Origin: Cannabis sativa
Lineage: Eukaryota; Streptophyta; Magnoliopsida; Rosales; Cannabaceae
Direction of reading: 5' to 3'
Assembly (NCBI RefSeq): GCF_029168945.1
Contig: NC_083601.1
Coordinates: 71,165,595-71,229,594, forward strand
Length of the DNA: 64,000 bases
Shown in pieces: positions 21,126 through 35,000 of the stretch (the first letter of the stretch is position 1; each line of letters opens with the position of its first letter). The position numbers were made by a program, and so were the translations under genes. The notes under the pieces were generated by a model. It was not told the DNA's origin. It saw only the letters and a program-made list of their open reading frames with translations, and ran no database searches.

Positions 21126-23021
21126 TGTTGGAAATTATTTTACCAGGATCTTAGATCTACTCACAAGTATGTTGATTCACACCCTAAATATGAACTTTTT
21201 AAAACGATGAAATAAACACGTATAAAGTTTAGGAAACCTTACATTGGGTGCAGCGGAATATAATGACTCCTTCCGTTAAGATATCTAGCCCTTGATTCCT
21301 TTCTGTAGCAGAGCATTATCAATATCTGAACCTGGATCTCTTTCTCTGATTCTTTGGTGCTGAAATTCCTTCTTGCTGAAAGTCTTTCTTCACGATCTTC
21401 CTCACTATGGTTGAGGTATCACTTGCTATGTGTGGGAACTACTCATACACTAAGAATTTCGAAATTTGAGAGGGAAGAAAGAGAGAGGGAGTGGTCGGCC
21501 AGATAGGGAGAGAGAAGGCTCAGGTTTTTCTGAATCAGAAGTGTCAGAAGAAAAGTGTGTAATTTTCCTGAAGCCTTCACTATCTATTTATAGCATTCCA
21601 CTAGGGTTAGGTTTGAATTATTTGGCATTAAAATAATGAAAATATTAGTTTAAATTTCCTACAAAAGTGGCCGGCCCTATACTAGTGGATTTGGGCCTCA
21701 CTTTTTGCAATTTTGCAGTTTTATCTTTTCTGCATCTGATTTTCTCAAAAACGCCAATTTTCTAATTCAACCATTTAAATGCCAATTCTAACTATTTATT
21801 AACTATAAATAATTATTAAATAATATTGTCATTTATCATATTTATTAATTGAACCATACAAAGTATCATAATTAACAAATATGCCCCTAACAACTCTTTC
21901 TTTACAATTTCGCCCTTACTTAGTAAAAATTTCACAAATAGACATAGTCTAATTTGAGAATTATAATTGATTAATCAAAACCAATTACATGAGTCTTACA
22001 AGCAATATTATCTCACCTAGTGCGGGGACCATGGGTCTATATAACCGAGCTTCCAATAAGTAGATCAAGAATTTAGCACTAAAATTCACTAACTTATTAA
22101 TTCTTCGTTGAATCCACGCATAGAACTCAGAATTGCACTCTCAGTATATAGAATGCTCTATATGTTCCACCATATAGACGCATCATTAGTTATCCATTGT
22201 TATAATCCAAATGTGATCAATGATCCTCTATATGAATGATCTACATTGTAAAGGGATTAGATTACCGTTACACCCTACATGTATTTTATCCTTAAAACAC
22301 TTGACCCCGTATAAATAATATTTCAGCTCATGTGAAATGAGTACTCCACCATTTATGTTCGTTTGGTCAAGCTCGAAGGAGATCATCCTTTGCTTACTAT
22401 TCGCCAGATAGAAGCTATAGATTCCATGTTTATGTTAGCGCTCCCACTCAATTGCACTACTGTGTTCCCAAAATGTACGTATCACCCTGACCTAAAAGTA
22501 GGCTTAACTAACAAATCAAAGAACACGAATAGCCTTTCAAGATTCAGCCTAATCATAACAGGATTAAGAACATTTGATCTACTATAAACTAGGCGATATT
22601 GACTTGAATAGATATTACGGTAAGTTTAATAAATCTAAGTCAAAGTTCAATATCGGTCCCTTCCGATGCATACTCCATGCATCCAACCTGAGCTTTACTT
22701 TAACCAATGCTCTGGAAAGAACATAGCACTTCTCCAAATGCAAGTAAACTCTGTTGTAGATTATCATATCTGTAAAACCCTGTGTCTGATAAATCTAGGA
22801 AACTTTATTCACATAGTCATGTTTACTTTCCAATGTGTTGACAGCACAATAAACATGATCAATTATGTGAAAAGGGTTTCAGACGAATTCATACATTATG
22901 TACATATAATCTTGAAATAAATCATGTGAACCATGCTACATTAAATGTTATTTCTGATCTATATTAATAAGTAAATCTGATTATATTGAAATGAGTTTTA
23001 TTTAGGGCATAAAACCCAACA
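21126..23021 (-). mobile_element. 3' LTR of L4
   Basis: Runs from TGTTGGAAATTATTTTACC to AAAACCCAACA. The polypurine tract (AACTCCCACTTGC on the plus strand) follows at 23022. Minus-strand TATA box at 21584-21593. Confidence 0.95.
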
Positions 23022-24862
23022 AACTCCCACTTGCACTAATATAAAACAAAATGTGCGTTTCAAATAATCTCAACACCTTGATATACAAATCAAGTGTAGT
23101 AGTAGTAAACTCCTCTTAATAGGATCCGAAAAGTTGAATTAAACACAACGTCTTCTCCACCATTACTCTTCCTTAATCACAAAATCATTGATAATGTGAA
23201 ATTCCTCTCTATATGTCTACTCTCTTGGGATACTGGATTCTATATGTATAGAACTTTCCTTAGACTGAATAAGTACCTTTCCTGCAGCTTTAACATTCAG
23301 TCCCTTTCTGGTAGACCTAGAGACTGTAGATAGGTTCTTACACTTCTCCAAAATCACTATTCCACCCCTAGAGTAACCACCATCTTATCAGAAAGATTTA
23401 CTAGCACAAAGGCAAATTTCGAAATCTGATATGGTGTAGTCTAAGAGTTTTAAACACACCCTTATAGACTAACATATAGTTCCTCTTCTTAATCTTAAGA
23501 TTTACTTGATTGTCTTCCAATGTTCTTCTCCTGGATTAATCTGATACCTACTCATTACTCCCACTCAACAGCAGGTGTCTGGTCTAAGGCATACAAAAGC
23601 ATATCTAAGACCTCTCACTGTTGATTTAAGAAATTCTTTCATGGCTTTATCTTTTCTGGAATAGTTGAGACTTTTCCTTAGATAAATAAAATCTATGTCT
23701 AAGAAGTTGTGAAGCTTCTATAGATTGCCATTAGAAAGAAAATGCTTCAGCATCTTACTAAAGTAAGTTGCTTGCATTAGAGTAAGTAATTACCAGGTAT
23801 ACCACAAGCCATAGGCTTAGATAAACTCAAACCTATAATACTAGGAACAGGAAGTTTTGTTAAGTCCATTGAATAGACTTATTATTTAAAATTTCCTTTT
23901 ATGTCCTTGTAATAGAAAATTTAGGTTACTCCATGTGAATGAATTAAACCATAGTTCTATTGGCTTTTGTTCTTAGTTTCTTATCTTGACAATCCATTAC
24001 TTGTTTAAACTAACAATGGATTTTAAAACACTAGTGTCTCCCAAGTCATAAGAAGGTGAGCTCCTAGAAACTCTCCCACTACGACAAGGTACCGTGAATT
24101 ATGTCTAAGAAAACTAAATGGTATTGATCTCTTCGGTTGTGACAAGACAACAGAGGCAGTGGGATCATCATATGTCATATAAGATGATAGAACACTTTTG
24201 GAATCAAGAAAAATATCTCGTTTATTTGCTACTTGTTTTCAGACTTAGTCATTATCTTAGAAAAGTAGTATTTGTTTGAACAAACACTTTCTTATCTATT
24301 GACAATGGGATGGTCCACCCCTAATCACTTAGAATAGCTAACAAATTATGGTTGACAGTTCTAGCTTTTCTTAAGATTTTGATTTGGTCATCCATGAATC
24401 TAATAATGATTTATATTAAGTACCCAACCATTACATCATTCTGAAATTGTATTACCATAGAAGGAATAAGGCAACGACTAGTAACTAATCATCAACATGC
24501 AACTCGAAATTTCTGGGGAGGTAAGTTTGGATATAATTCAAAAATCAAATTAATGATCTTTGAACTGCATATCTACTAACTATTTCTCCACCCCTATCAG
24601 TTCGCAAGATCTTTAACCACTTACCTTAATGGTTTTAACCATTGCTAGAAATTAATGAAATTTTTAAACATTTCAAATTTCTTGCTAAAAGGTATTATCT
24701 AGAGTTATCGTTTTAAGAATACAGCGAAAAACTCATATCCACCCCTTAATGTACATCCATCTGCGAATGAGATGAACTACTTTCAGTGGATATAGGCATA
24801 TTAACTCTTTGCAGAGATTGATCTTGTCAAATCCACTATGAACAAGATACAAATGCCATAGA
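23022..24862 (-). pseudogene. Decayed Ty1/copia pol relic of L4
   Basis: Minus-strand relic with the same order of motifs as in the other copies: RNase H tail near the LTR, then RT C-terminus. The integrase motif LRTDRGGE comes next at about 24590-24615 (plus strand CACCCCTATCAGTTCGCAAG), and the pre-integrase WHL near 24850. A ~70-base gap at 23245 is private to this copy. Frames are broken throughout and there is no RT YVDD box. Confidence 0.75.
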
Positions 24863-27800
24863 TTAATGAAAAATGTGGTTGAGTCTTTTGATGACTTAGG
24901 TATAGTTACATCAAAGAGTTCTTAGAATAGTGTAAGTGGATCCTGGTCACAGAATACCAAACTTATATTCCATACAGTTTGAAGCCATTGATAGAAAATG
25001 GTTATTAAACACTTGAAAAGTGCAACTGTATTGCTTCATGGAAATAGAAATATAAGAAAATTTCTGTTTGGATTCTAAAATTAAAGTCAAAGACTTAAAT
25101 TCAACCAAATATAATGAGTAATTCTTTCTTGGACCACCACTACTAATTTAACTCTAAGTCAAATTTGCGAATAAAGTAGGTGATTTCTAAGATTGAGGAT
25201 TTATATCAATTGGGAATAGAATTTCGGGATCATAATCGTATGCGTCATTTAATTTCTTAAGAGAAAATATAGAATGACATGAAATGATTTATAGACCATT
25301 CATCCAATGATATGTTATTGAGCTAATTCGAAATGAATAAGCTAAGAGGAATTAGGATAATTTCGTTTATAAATAAGAATCCAACGATGCTTCGATTAGC
25401 AAAAGACAAAGTAATCTTATTTATGTAATCTTCTTGTTTCATATTGTAAAAAATACTAGTCTAAGGTGTCATCAATTGATGAACAGCTAGATGTTGCATA
25501 TACAATATTTATCTTTCGAGATCTTACACTATTATGTATGTCTAATGGTGAAAATCCATTAGGGATTTATCTCATTAGAAAAAACAAATATGTTAGACCA
25601 ACAATGAAGATTCGAAATTAAACTACAATTTAATAACAGAAAATAACATGGTTCAATAGAAATTCATACACAATTCCGAAATTATTAAACATATAGCAAG
25701 TAGGAATGACAAGTGAAAATACTAAAATATACAATCTTAAATAATTTCCAAGGTCTTCAACAAACTGATACAGTGTCCCGCTAGGCGAGAGTCAAAGTAT
25801 CATTCATTGAATAGAGTTGTCAGCTCATCTAAAATAGAAACCATTCTAGCAACCTTTTATTCGATGAAAATAAGAATCCAACGTTGTCCCGGTAGGCGAG
25901 AGTCAAGGTTATTCTCATTTTATGAGCTTCCACCATTGTTTCATGTTTTATAAGTTTATCTCTAAGTAGTCACCGTAGGGGAGAGTCTAATAGAGACGAA
26001 AACTTACAAAACACTTATCAAATGAGATCTTAAGGTGTTAAATGCGTTCAACGAATAACCATCCATAGGGGAATGAAGTCTAGCGTCTCGAGGTTATATT
26101 GAAAACATTTAACTATTGTAAGACCAACAATGGAGATCGAATATCCTAATAATAATAAAGCTCATTATTTAAAAAAAGTTGTATTTTCTTTGATTCTCAT
26201 TATTTTATCTATTTATATTAAATATATATTTATTTAATTAAAATTTCTAATTTAGAATGAAAAATTCTAAATATAAATTTTAATTTAATATTTATAAATT
26301 TTACTTAGATGGATATGAAAATAATATGAATTATTTCCATCTTAGTAATAATTTCCAATAAATATTTAGAAAAATATTCAATTTAAGTTGTTACAAAATT
26401 AATTTAAATTAATTTACAACTAAAATTTAATTTTCTATAAATATATATTGCATTTCGAAAAATTAAAGTATTCAAGGATACAATTTTCGAAAATGCATGT
26501 TAAAATAAAAAATTAATCCTCGAAAAATTATTCTAATTTAATGTTGGCCCAAAATTAATTAATAAAATTAATTTACAACAAAAAATATAATTTTCCTATT
26601 TAATTAAATATATAAGAAAAATTTCAAAAATTTAAGTATGATGATGAAAATCAACTTAAATATTAATTTTCTTTTTAATTAAATACACTAGAAAAATACT
26701 TCAAACAAAAACAGATAATATCTATCTAGATTTTCATGGACTAATTAATTCAATTTCTAATAAATATATTTTACTTTATTTATTTTAATTAATCATTAAA
26801 TGAAAAAAATCATTGATTTAATTTGGTCCAAAATTAAAATAAATAATTTACAACTTAAATATATTTTCAAATAAAATTCGAAATTCCAGCATTTAAGAAA
26901 TGCAATTTCGAAATTTGATTAATAAAATAAAGAAAAAATATATTTTGAAAATTATTTAAATTTAGTTGAAAAAATAAATTTCAACTAAAAATAATTTTCT
27001 ATTTAATTAAGTGTCAAGAAAAAGAAATATTTAAGTATGATAATGAAAATCAACTTAGATATTTAATTTTCAAGTTAATTAAATGTATTAAATTCAAGAA
27101 ATAAATAATTAAGTGTAGAGAAGACTTAATTATTAATCTCTAGTTTAATACTAGGAAAAAATATACTTAAAATAAATTGTACCAAAATTAATTATTTAAA
27201 TAATTAATTTCACAATGTATAATATTTTCCTATTTAATATTAGAAATAATAAGTAGTCTAGAAATAACCACTAGAAAATATCTTATTTGACTAAGTATCT
27301 TTTCCACAAAATTTAAAAAAATATCTAATTTAAGTTGTATTAGAAAAAATTTAAAACTTAAATATTTTCAAATTTAAATTTAATTAAATATCAAAAATTA
27401 AGTTGTAACCACTTAATTTGAAAATATTCCATTTTAAGTTAATATTCAAAAAGATATTAACTTAAAAAATATCTAAAATATTCCATTTTAAGTTAATATT
27501 CGAAAAGATATTAACTTAAAAAAAATATCTAAAGAATCTTAATAACCAATGCCTAAAATTTCTCAACTTAATTTTGAAATTTTAAATCCAGAAGATATTC
27601 AGATTTAAGCTTGTTAGTTATAGATAACTAAATGTCAACTTAAATAGGAATATTTAATGAAAAATTTAAATTAAGCTTCAGAAAGAATCTAGATGGTTAT
27701 AATTTTATATTTAATTAAATACAAGAAAATACATATAGTTTAGCGTAGAATAAAAAATTCTTTAAACTATAATTTTCTTAAATTAATTTTAAAATAAAAG

Positions 27801-28350
27801 AAATTAATTATGTTGCTAATCAATTTTATTAGGTTAAACTAGTTTAATTAACCTAGTACAGTTATTCAAATCAGGCAAATGGGCCTTCACAATTGGGGTG
27901 GTTCATGTGAGGGGGTGCTAGGTTCAGTATGTCGTACCCACTACTATGGCTCCCAACTCTCACACAAGGCCCAAAAGAGAGGAATTTAACCTTAAAATGA
28001 ACAACTGTTATTAATTGAATAAGCCCAAAAACTAAATGGGCCTAAATAAAATCTATCAAGAACTATGATATTTTATTTAGCAACAACAACCTATATGCAT
28101 CTATAATGAAATTAAACACATAGGCTCACACAGGCACAATTTTGATGGATCTTATCATGTTGCTAGGTCATACACAGATGAAAGAAGTTTGTAAATATAC
28201 CTGTTACAAATTATTTACTTGACCAAGGGAGCCATCAGATCATTAGATCTGGCAAAAAGTAACCATGGCTATTTCCAATCAAGTAATAATAGACTTTGAA
28301 AACTTACACACAAGCTAAAACACATACTCCTGCAACAAGGTTAGCTGGAT
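24863..28350 (-). mobile_element. L4 internal non-coding region
   Basis: Holds module 2 (about 25377-25615) and module 1 (about 25870-26140) in minus orientation, then AT-rich tracts and the 54-base tandem hairpin repeat at 27422-27530. The GGGCC-word block (about 27850-28320) follows. No conserved open frame seen. Confidence 0.8.
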
Positions 28351-29330
28351 AGTTGGAAAAAATTAAACCTAGAATTTTGAAAAAATTAGCTTTCAACCAA
28401 CCTAAGTATCTTTTCAAAATTTGCTAACTACTTTTAAAATTTAAATGTTATTTTATAAATAAAAATTAAATAAAAAATTAAAAAAGATAAATGAATATCT
28501 TTTTCAGATTTTAAATGTAATTTAAATAAATAATATAACAAAATTTAAAAGTTAGCAAAATATCTTACTTCTATTTAAAATTTCATGATTATAGTTATCT
28601 TATTTTAAATTTAAATAAGGTCAATTTTTTTTTAAAAAAGATTTAATTTAAAAAATTTAAAATCTGACCTTAAATTTAAAATCTGACATTAAATTTAAAA
28701 ATAAGATAAGATATAATCAAATTTAAAAATAAGATATATAATTAAGCAAAAAAGATAGATATTTACTATTTTTCAAATTCAAATTACACTAATATCATGA
28801 ATTAAATTTAAAAAATATTTAAAAATTTAATTATGATAATTAGAATTGAATTAGGAATAGTAAATGTATAATTACAGAACTACACAAAAAATCGGAAGTT
28901 AATTCCATGAAAAAGCATGAAAAAACGAAGAAAAACGAAAAAATTGCAAGTTGTACGGACAGTATGCTGAGCATACATGTCCGTGGGCGCGCATGAGGGG
29001 TGCTGGGCGTGTAAACTTGGCGCTGGTGAGATTTGCATCAAAATCCGCGCGCGCATGAGGGTGTTGCTCAACCCTGATTTTTTCGAAACTTCAAAAAATC
29101 ATAACTAATTCAAATTAAATCGAAATTGAGTTCTGTAAAAAAGTAACTTGCTTAATTGTTTCCATACTATCCAATAAAAATAATTCCAGAAATATATATT
29201 CAATTATTTTTCACGAAAATTCACAAACATCAATAAATCATCAAATAACACTCAATACAACATGATACCATCCAAAACATCAAACAATCGTTTTAAAGTC
29301 CAAATTTCTTGCAAGTAAATCAATTACCAT
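28351..29330 (-). mobile_element. L4 leader
   Basis: AT-rich leader between the primer-binding site and the GGGCC-word block, with a GC-rich patch at 28950-29060 that includes the stem-loop 28957-28982. The short open frame 28880-29071 covers that patch and is not kept in other copies. Confidence 0.75.
28957..28982 (-). other. Leader stem-loop, L4
   Basis: On the minus strand GGACATGTATGC, loop TCA, GCATACTGTCC. GGAC/GTCC and TATGC/GCATA pair around an asymmetric internal loop. Compared with L3 the inner stem sequence differs but pairing is preserved. Confidence 0.6.
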
Positions 29331-29343
29331 GGCTCTGATACTA
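29331..29343 (-). other. Primer-binding site of L4
   Basis: Minus-strand TAGTATCAGAGCC, one base from the canonical form. It lies two bases from the LTR edge at 29346. Confidence 0.85.
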
Positions 29344-29345
29344 GT

Positions 29346-29674
29346 TGTTGGAAATTATTTTACCAGGATCTTAGATCTACTCACAAGTATGTTGATTAAC
29401 ACCCTAAATTTGAACTTTCTAAAACGATGAAATAAACACGTATAAAGTTTAGGAAACCTTACATTGGGTGCAGCGGAATATAATGACTCCTTCCGTTAAG
29501 ATATCTAGCCCTTGATTCCTTTCTATAGCAGAGCATTATAAATATCTGAACCTGGATCTCTTTCTCTGATTCTTTGGTGCTGAAATTCCTTCTTGCTGAA
29601 AGTCTTTCTTCACGATCTTCTTCACTATGGTTGAGGTATCACTTGCTATGTGTGGGAACTACTCATACACTAAG
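29346..29674 (-). mobile_element. 5' LTR of L4, sense-3' part
   Basis: First 329 bases (on the plus strand) of the LTR, up to CACTAAG, where gypsy-2 is inserted. Continues at 39243. CTAAG at 29670-29674 is one copy of the gypsy-2 target duplication. Confidence 0.95.
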
Positions 29675-30147
29675 TGTAACACCCTAAATAATTAGGCACG
29701 CTACCCAAAAATACTTATGAAACCCTAATCCCCTAACTGGGATTACTAATTAAAATAGCACAGAATTTAAACTTTTATATTAAACAGATTAAAAATAAAC
29801 TTGTAATATGTTTAAACTTTTCAAACGTAGTTGGGATCCCAAAAATTATTTACAAAATTATTACAAGATCTTTCTTACTAGCCGACCTAAGCGGCAAAAC
29901 AGAATACAAAAGTCAACCCTGTTAGACCCATAACCCGCTTGGTCTGAAGTGGCGTGAACATGTACATTCTTCGTCTGCTCCAGAAACTCATGGCTGATCA
30001 GCTAATGCCTTACCCTTTCCTGCACAGTAGAGCACCCGTGAGCCAAGCCCAGAAAGACAGTATAATTCATAACAAATAAATTATGCTTATTCACATATAT
30101 GTCTGTATAGCACAGACCTGATCACTATATCAACATGCCCATTTATG

Positions 30148-30238
30148 TCTACGTGGCGTAGACCTATGTGTTGCGCTCACACATCTAATTAAATCTACGT
30201 GACGTAGACCCACGTGTTGCTCTCACACGTCTAATTAC
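30148..30238. repeat. Two copies of a ~45-base repeat in the gypsy-2 LTR
   Basis: Units begin TCTACGTGGCGTAGACC and TCTACGTGACGTAGACC and end in CTCACACATCTAATTA-like sequence. CTACGTGACGTAG is itself a palindrome and holds ACGTG/TGACG words, the core of plant bZIP sites. Also present in the 5' LTR (about 37410-37500). Confidence 0.8.
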
Positions 30239-30767
30239 ATTAAGGCCTTAGAAGTGGTTCATCTCGGTTATGTGTACCGAGTCAACCCTGATTATGCCTT
30301 GAGCGCATAATCCCTAAATTTCATTTCAATTAACATGCATGGCATTTATACACATATTCCACTAGGGTAATAATCTTAGGCTAACAAACCGTTCCTATTA
30401 GGGTAATAACCCTAATCCCGGTTACAATAACGCACATATATCATAATCACATAAGCTCCACTGCGCATACTCTACGTGCAAACTACTGTCTTACCTGATG
30501 TCCCGCAATGACAGAGATTCCAAATCCCTGGGTGCTCCTGATCAGGTGCCGGTAATCCTAGTCACACAATCTGGGATTTCACAAATAGGGTTAACCCCTG
30601 ATTTCATTTTCATAAAATATTCATATGGCATTTAAAATTCACATATTCAGATAGAGCTCAAAAAGAGCTTTCCAACGGTATATAGAACTCGCAAATCAGA
30701 GTCCGGATCACAAAGTTATGGCTATTTGAAGTTTACAAAAAGGGTCTGCCCAGAAAGAAATGGGCGC

Positions 30768-30797
30768 GCCGCGGTATGCTAAATACCATGCCGCGGC
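30768..30797. other. GC-rich hairpin in the gypsy-2 3' LTR
   Basis: GCCGCGGTATG, eight bases, CATGCCGCGGC: an 11-base stem with one wobble. The twin at 38030-38059 in the 5' LTR is perfect. Confidence 0.85.
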
Positions 30798-31984
30798 GCC
30801 TGGGTTCAAAACCCAGAAAACTCAAAAACCAGCAACGATTTTCATGCCCAAAATTCATCCAAATCACCCCAATTCATAACCAAACTCTTAAATCATCAAA
30901 TAGGGTTGCTAGCAATTATTAAGGGGTCAAAATAACCTATTTCATGCATCAAAATCCCATACTAAACCAAAAATTCAGATTGTAAATAATCACATAACTC
31001 ATGCTTCAACTAAGCAAACATCAAGCTCATACTCAAGAACTTCAAAGTCAAGTTTCTCAATTAATTTCCAGCAATCAATCACAAGAAATAGCCAGAATTA
31101 AACACAAGAGAATTGCCCTAAAATTCCATCTAGAGCCCAACTAAGCACAACCTTAAAGATCTAAGCATAACATGCTCAAACCAATCAAAGAAACCTCTAT
31201 CATGAAACCTATCATCATCATCATCATCAAGAACATGCAAATTCAAAATCCCAACATGCTTTTTCAACAATAATACCAGCAACATAAAAGGAATTAGAGT
31301 TATAAAAGCTACCTCAAGAATCACTTTAAGGGCTAGCACAAGAATCACCAACACTTTCACTTCAATTTCAAGGTAAACCCAAGCAATTCACTAAAGAAAT
31401 TTTAAAAATTCAAAGAGCTAGAGAGAGAGAGAGAGGTCGGGTGAAGAAGAGGAATAACCCAGAATTGACTTTGATTTTTCTTAATAAAATTCACTTTTCC
31501 AAATGTAATAGAAAGAGGTCAAATGACCAAAATGCCCTTAGGGCCAATTAACATTCACTTTAACATACAAGGGCAAAAATGGCATTTCATGCACAATTAA
31601 AACCCAATTAATTTCAGATTATTCACCAACATTAAAATGCCAAATAATTTAATCCAATTTGCATTTCGGGCCCGAATCCTGTTCGGCCCGAAATACCCGG
31701 TTGTGACTATACCGCGCCAACCTGTCAAAACACACCTGAAAAGACAACACAGGCATACTATATAATAATATAGTTCTATTAAGCACGTAATTAAATTAAT
31801 CTCATCGTTTTACCCTTCTCGGGTCATAATTACCAAAATGCCCCTTGCTCACTAATGGGGTCTTAACATATTAAAATTCATATTAATTCACATATATTGA
31901 ACTATATAATAATATAATTCCTCAATTATTCATAATTATATAATTAGGGTTTTGCTAATTCTTTTCTTAATTTCGGGTATTACA

Positions 31985-32002
31985 ATTACCCCCTCCTTAT
32001 AG
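31985..32002 (-). other. Polypurine tract of gypsy-2
   Basis: Sense CTATAAGGAGGGGGTAAT directly abuts the 3' LTR. This is the primer for plus-strand DNA synthesis. Confidence 0.85.
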
Positions 32003-32081
32003 AAATTTCGTCCCGAAATTTACCTGAACAACTCTGGATATTTCTGTTGCATATCCGTCTCGATCTCCTGTGTTGCCTCTT

Positions 32082-35000
32082 CTACTTTATCGTTCTTCCA
32101 CAAGCACTTTCACTGCGCGCGCCCTTGCTTCTCAAGACTTTCTCTCTTCTATCAAGTATCTGCACTGGTTGTTCCTTGTATGATAAGTCCGGTTGTAGTT
32201 TCAACGCTTCATAACTCAGAACATGGGACAAGTCTGAGACATACTTCCGAAGCATTGAAACATGAAACACATTGTGTACAGCTGCCAGCGCTGGGGGCAT
32301 AGCCAACCTGTACGCTACTTGCCCTATCCTCTCAAGGATTTCAAAAGGTCCAATGAACCTTGGGCTAAGTTTCCCTTTCTTCCCAAAGCGTTTTATGCCT
32401 TTCATTGGAGATATTCGGAGAAATACCATGTCTCCGACCTGAAAATCAATGTCTCGACGTTTTGGATCGGCATAACTCTTCTGCCTACTCTGAGCCGCGA
32501 GCATTCGCGCTCTAATTTTGTCAACTGCCTCACTTGTTTTCTGAACAGCTTCGGGACCCAAGAACTTTCTTTCACCCACTTCATCCCAGTGAATGGGCGA
32601 TCTACATTTCCTTCCATACAAAAGTTCATAATGAGCCATCCCGATTGTTGCCTGATAGCTGTTATTATAAGAAAACTCGATCAGGGGAAGGTACTTTACC
32701 CATGATCCTTCAAAGTCAAACACGCATGCCCGTAGCATGTCTTCTAAAATCTGAATAGTCCTCTCGGATTGTCCATCCCTCTGAGGATGAAAAGCTGTGC
32801 TGAACCTTAACTGAGTTCCCATAGCTCGATGCAGACTTTCCCAGAATCTTGATGTAAACTTCGGATCTCTATCCGACACAATGGATTTTGGGACACCATG
32901 CAGACGAACAATTTCTCTAACATATAACTCAGCATACTGATCAATGGAGAAGTTCCTCCGAACTGGTAAAAAGTGAGCAGACTTTGTAAATCTGTCCACT
33001 ATGACCCACACAGAGTCAAACTGTCCCGTGGTTCTAGGCATACCTACCACGAAATCCATAGCTATATCTTCCCATTTCCATTCTGGTATTTTCAGCGGTT
33101 GCAGCAACCCTGCAGGTCGCTGATGTTCAGCTTTTACTTGCTGACACGTAAGGCACTTTGCAACATACTCAGCGATGTCATTCTTCATGCCTGGCCACCA
33201 AAACATGGCTTTTAGGTCTTGGTACATCTTTGTCGACCCTGGATGAACTGAATAAGGAGTCGTGTGAGACTCATCCATGATCTCTTTCTTGATGTTCTCA
33301 TCCATAGGCACACAAATTCGATTCCCAAATCTCAACATTCCCATTTCATCCATTGAAAAATCACTAGCCTTCCCGGCCGAAACCCTAGCTCGGGTTTTTG
33401 TCAATTCTGAATCCTGTTTTTGCGCTTCTTTAATTCTCTCAAGAAGAGTGGATTGCAAGGTAATATTGGCCAATTGCCTCACAACCAACTCAATTTGAGC
33501 TCGAGTCATTTCATTTGCCAGTTGTTGGGGGATTTCCTTCATAGAACTCAGCTGACTCTTACCTTTTCTACTCAGGGCATCAGCAACCACGTTGGCTTTA
33601 CCAGGGCGATAAAGAATCTCACAATCATAATCTTTCACCAGTTCTAGCCAACGCATCTGTCTCATATTCAAGTCTTTCTGGGTAAAGAAATACTTCAGAC
33701 TTTTGTGATCAGTGTATATCTCACATTTCTCGCCATAAAGGTAATGCCGCTAAATCTTTAGCGCAAATACCACCGCTGCGAGTTCTAAATAGTGAGTAGG
33801 GTACCTCTGCTCGTACTCCTTTAACTGCCGAGAAGCATAAACTATTACCCTCCTAGCCTGCATAAGCACACAGCCGAGACCCTGTCTCGAGGCATCACAA
33901 TATACCACAAACTTTTCCTTATCTGAAGGAAGAGTTAGTACAGGAGCAGTAATTAAGCGTTGCTTTAACTCCAGGAAACTTTTCTCACACCGATCAGTCC
34001 AAACAAATTTCTGATTCTTTCGAGTCAGCTCCGTTAAGGGTACAACAATCTTAGAAAAACCCTCAACGAACCGACGATAATAACCAGCCAAACCCTGAAA
34101 ACTTCTAACATTTGTAGCTGATTTCGGTGCTGGCCAATCCCGAACAGCTTCAATCTTGGTCGGATCCACCATGATCCCATCTTTATCCACTATGTGCCCC
34201 AAGAATGAGACACGAGATAACCAGAACTCACACTTTTTAAATTTAGCATAAAGCTTGTGATCCCGTAACCTTTGTAAAACCGCTCTGAGATGTAATTCAT
34301 GCTCTTCTTCCGTCTGAGAGTACACTAAAATGTCGTCAATAAACACAATCACGAACCTATCTAGATAATCCTTAAACACCCGATTCATCAAATCCATGAA
34401 TGACGCCGGGGCATTAGTGAGTCCAAAAGACATCACAAGAAATTCATAGTGTCCATACCGAGTACGGAACGCAGTTTTCGGGATATCTTCCTCTCGGATT
34501 CTCAGCTGATGATAGCCTAAGCGAAGATCGATCTTAGAAAAGACCGTCTTCCCTTTCAGTTGATCAAATAGATCATCAATTCGAGGTAAAGGATATTTAT
34601 TCTTAATGGTAAGCTTGTTCAACTCTCGGTAGTCAATACACATTCGCAGGGTTCCGTCTTTCTTCTTCACAAATAGAACCGGAGCACCGCAAGGTGAGTA
34701 GCTCGGTCTAATGAAGGCCAGATTCAATAACTCTTGCAACTGTATCTTCAACTCCTTCAATTCGGCTGGAGCCATACAGTACGGTGCCTTAGACACTGGA
34801 TCTACTCCCGAAGCCAGTTCAATAACAAATTCAATTTCCCGAACAGGTGGCAATCCCGGCAAATCTTCTGGAAAGACATCAAGGAACTCACATACCAATT
34901 TCGTATTCTCTGGCCCTGATGTCACAGGTTGGCTAGCGTCCACTGCAGTGACTATGAACCCTAGACAACGTCTACCCATCAGGTCTTTAGCTTTCAACAA

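Larger units (their letters stand above)
29675..31984 (-). mobile_element. 3' LTR of gypsy-2
   Basis: From TGTAACACCCTAAATAATTAGG to TCGGGTATTACA. Contains a two-copy tandem repeat (30148-30238), a GC-rich hairpin (30768-30797), a short CAT/ATC microsatellite near 31200 and a GA run at 31419-31434. The minus-strand open frame 31130-31360 and its twin at 38392-38619 are LTR sequence that includes the microsatellite; I do not call them genes. Confidence 0.95.

Noticed and set aside
27850..28320. Captured host gene fragment in family L
   Set aside because: The GGGCC-word block is conserved among copies but I could not recognise any exon or protein; it remains an internal region of unknown origin.
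28880..29071. Leader open frames over the GC-rich patch (also 51036-51251, 53917-54108)
   Set aside because: The predicted peptides differ completely between copies, whereas the hairpin is kept; no sign of coding.
31130..31360. Small hydrophobic protein with an Asp run
   Set aside because: Located within the gypsy-2 LTR, duplicated in the other LTR (38392-38619); the Asp run is an ATC microsatellite.
32262..32705. 147-codon plus-strand gene
   Set aside because: Shadow of the gypsy-2 integrase region, which has HHCC and DDE residues on the minus strand.
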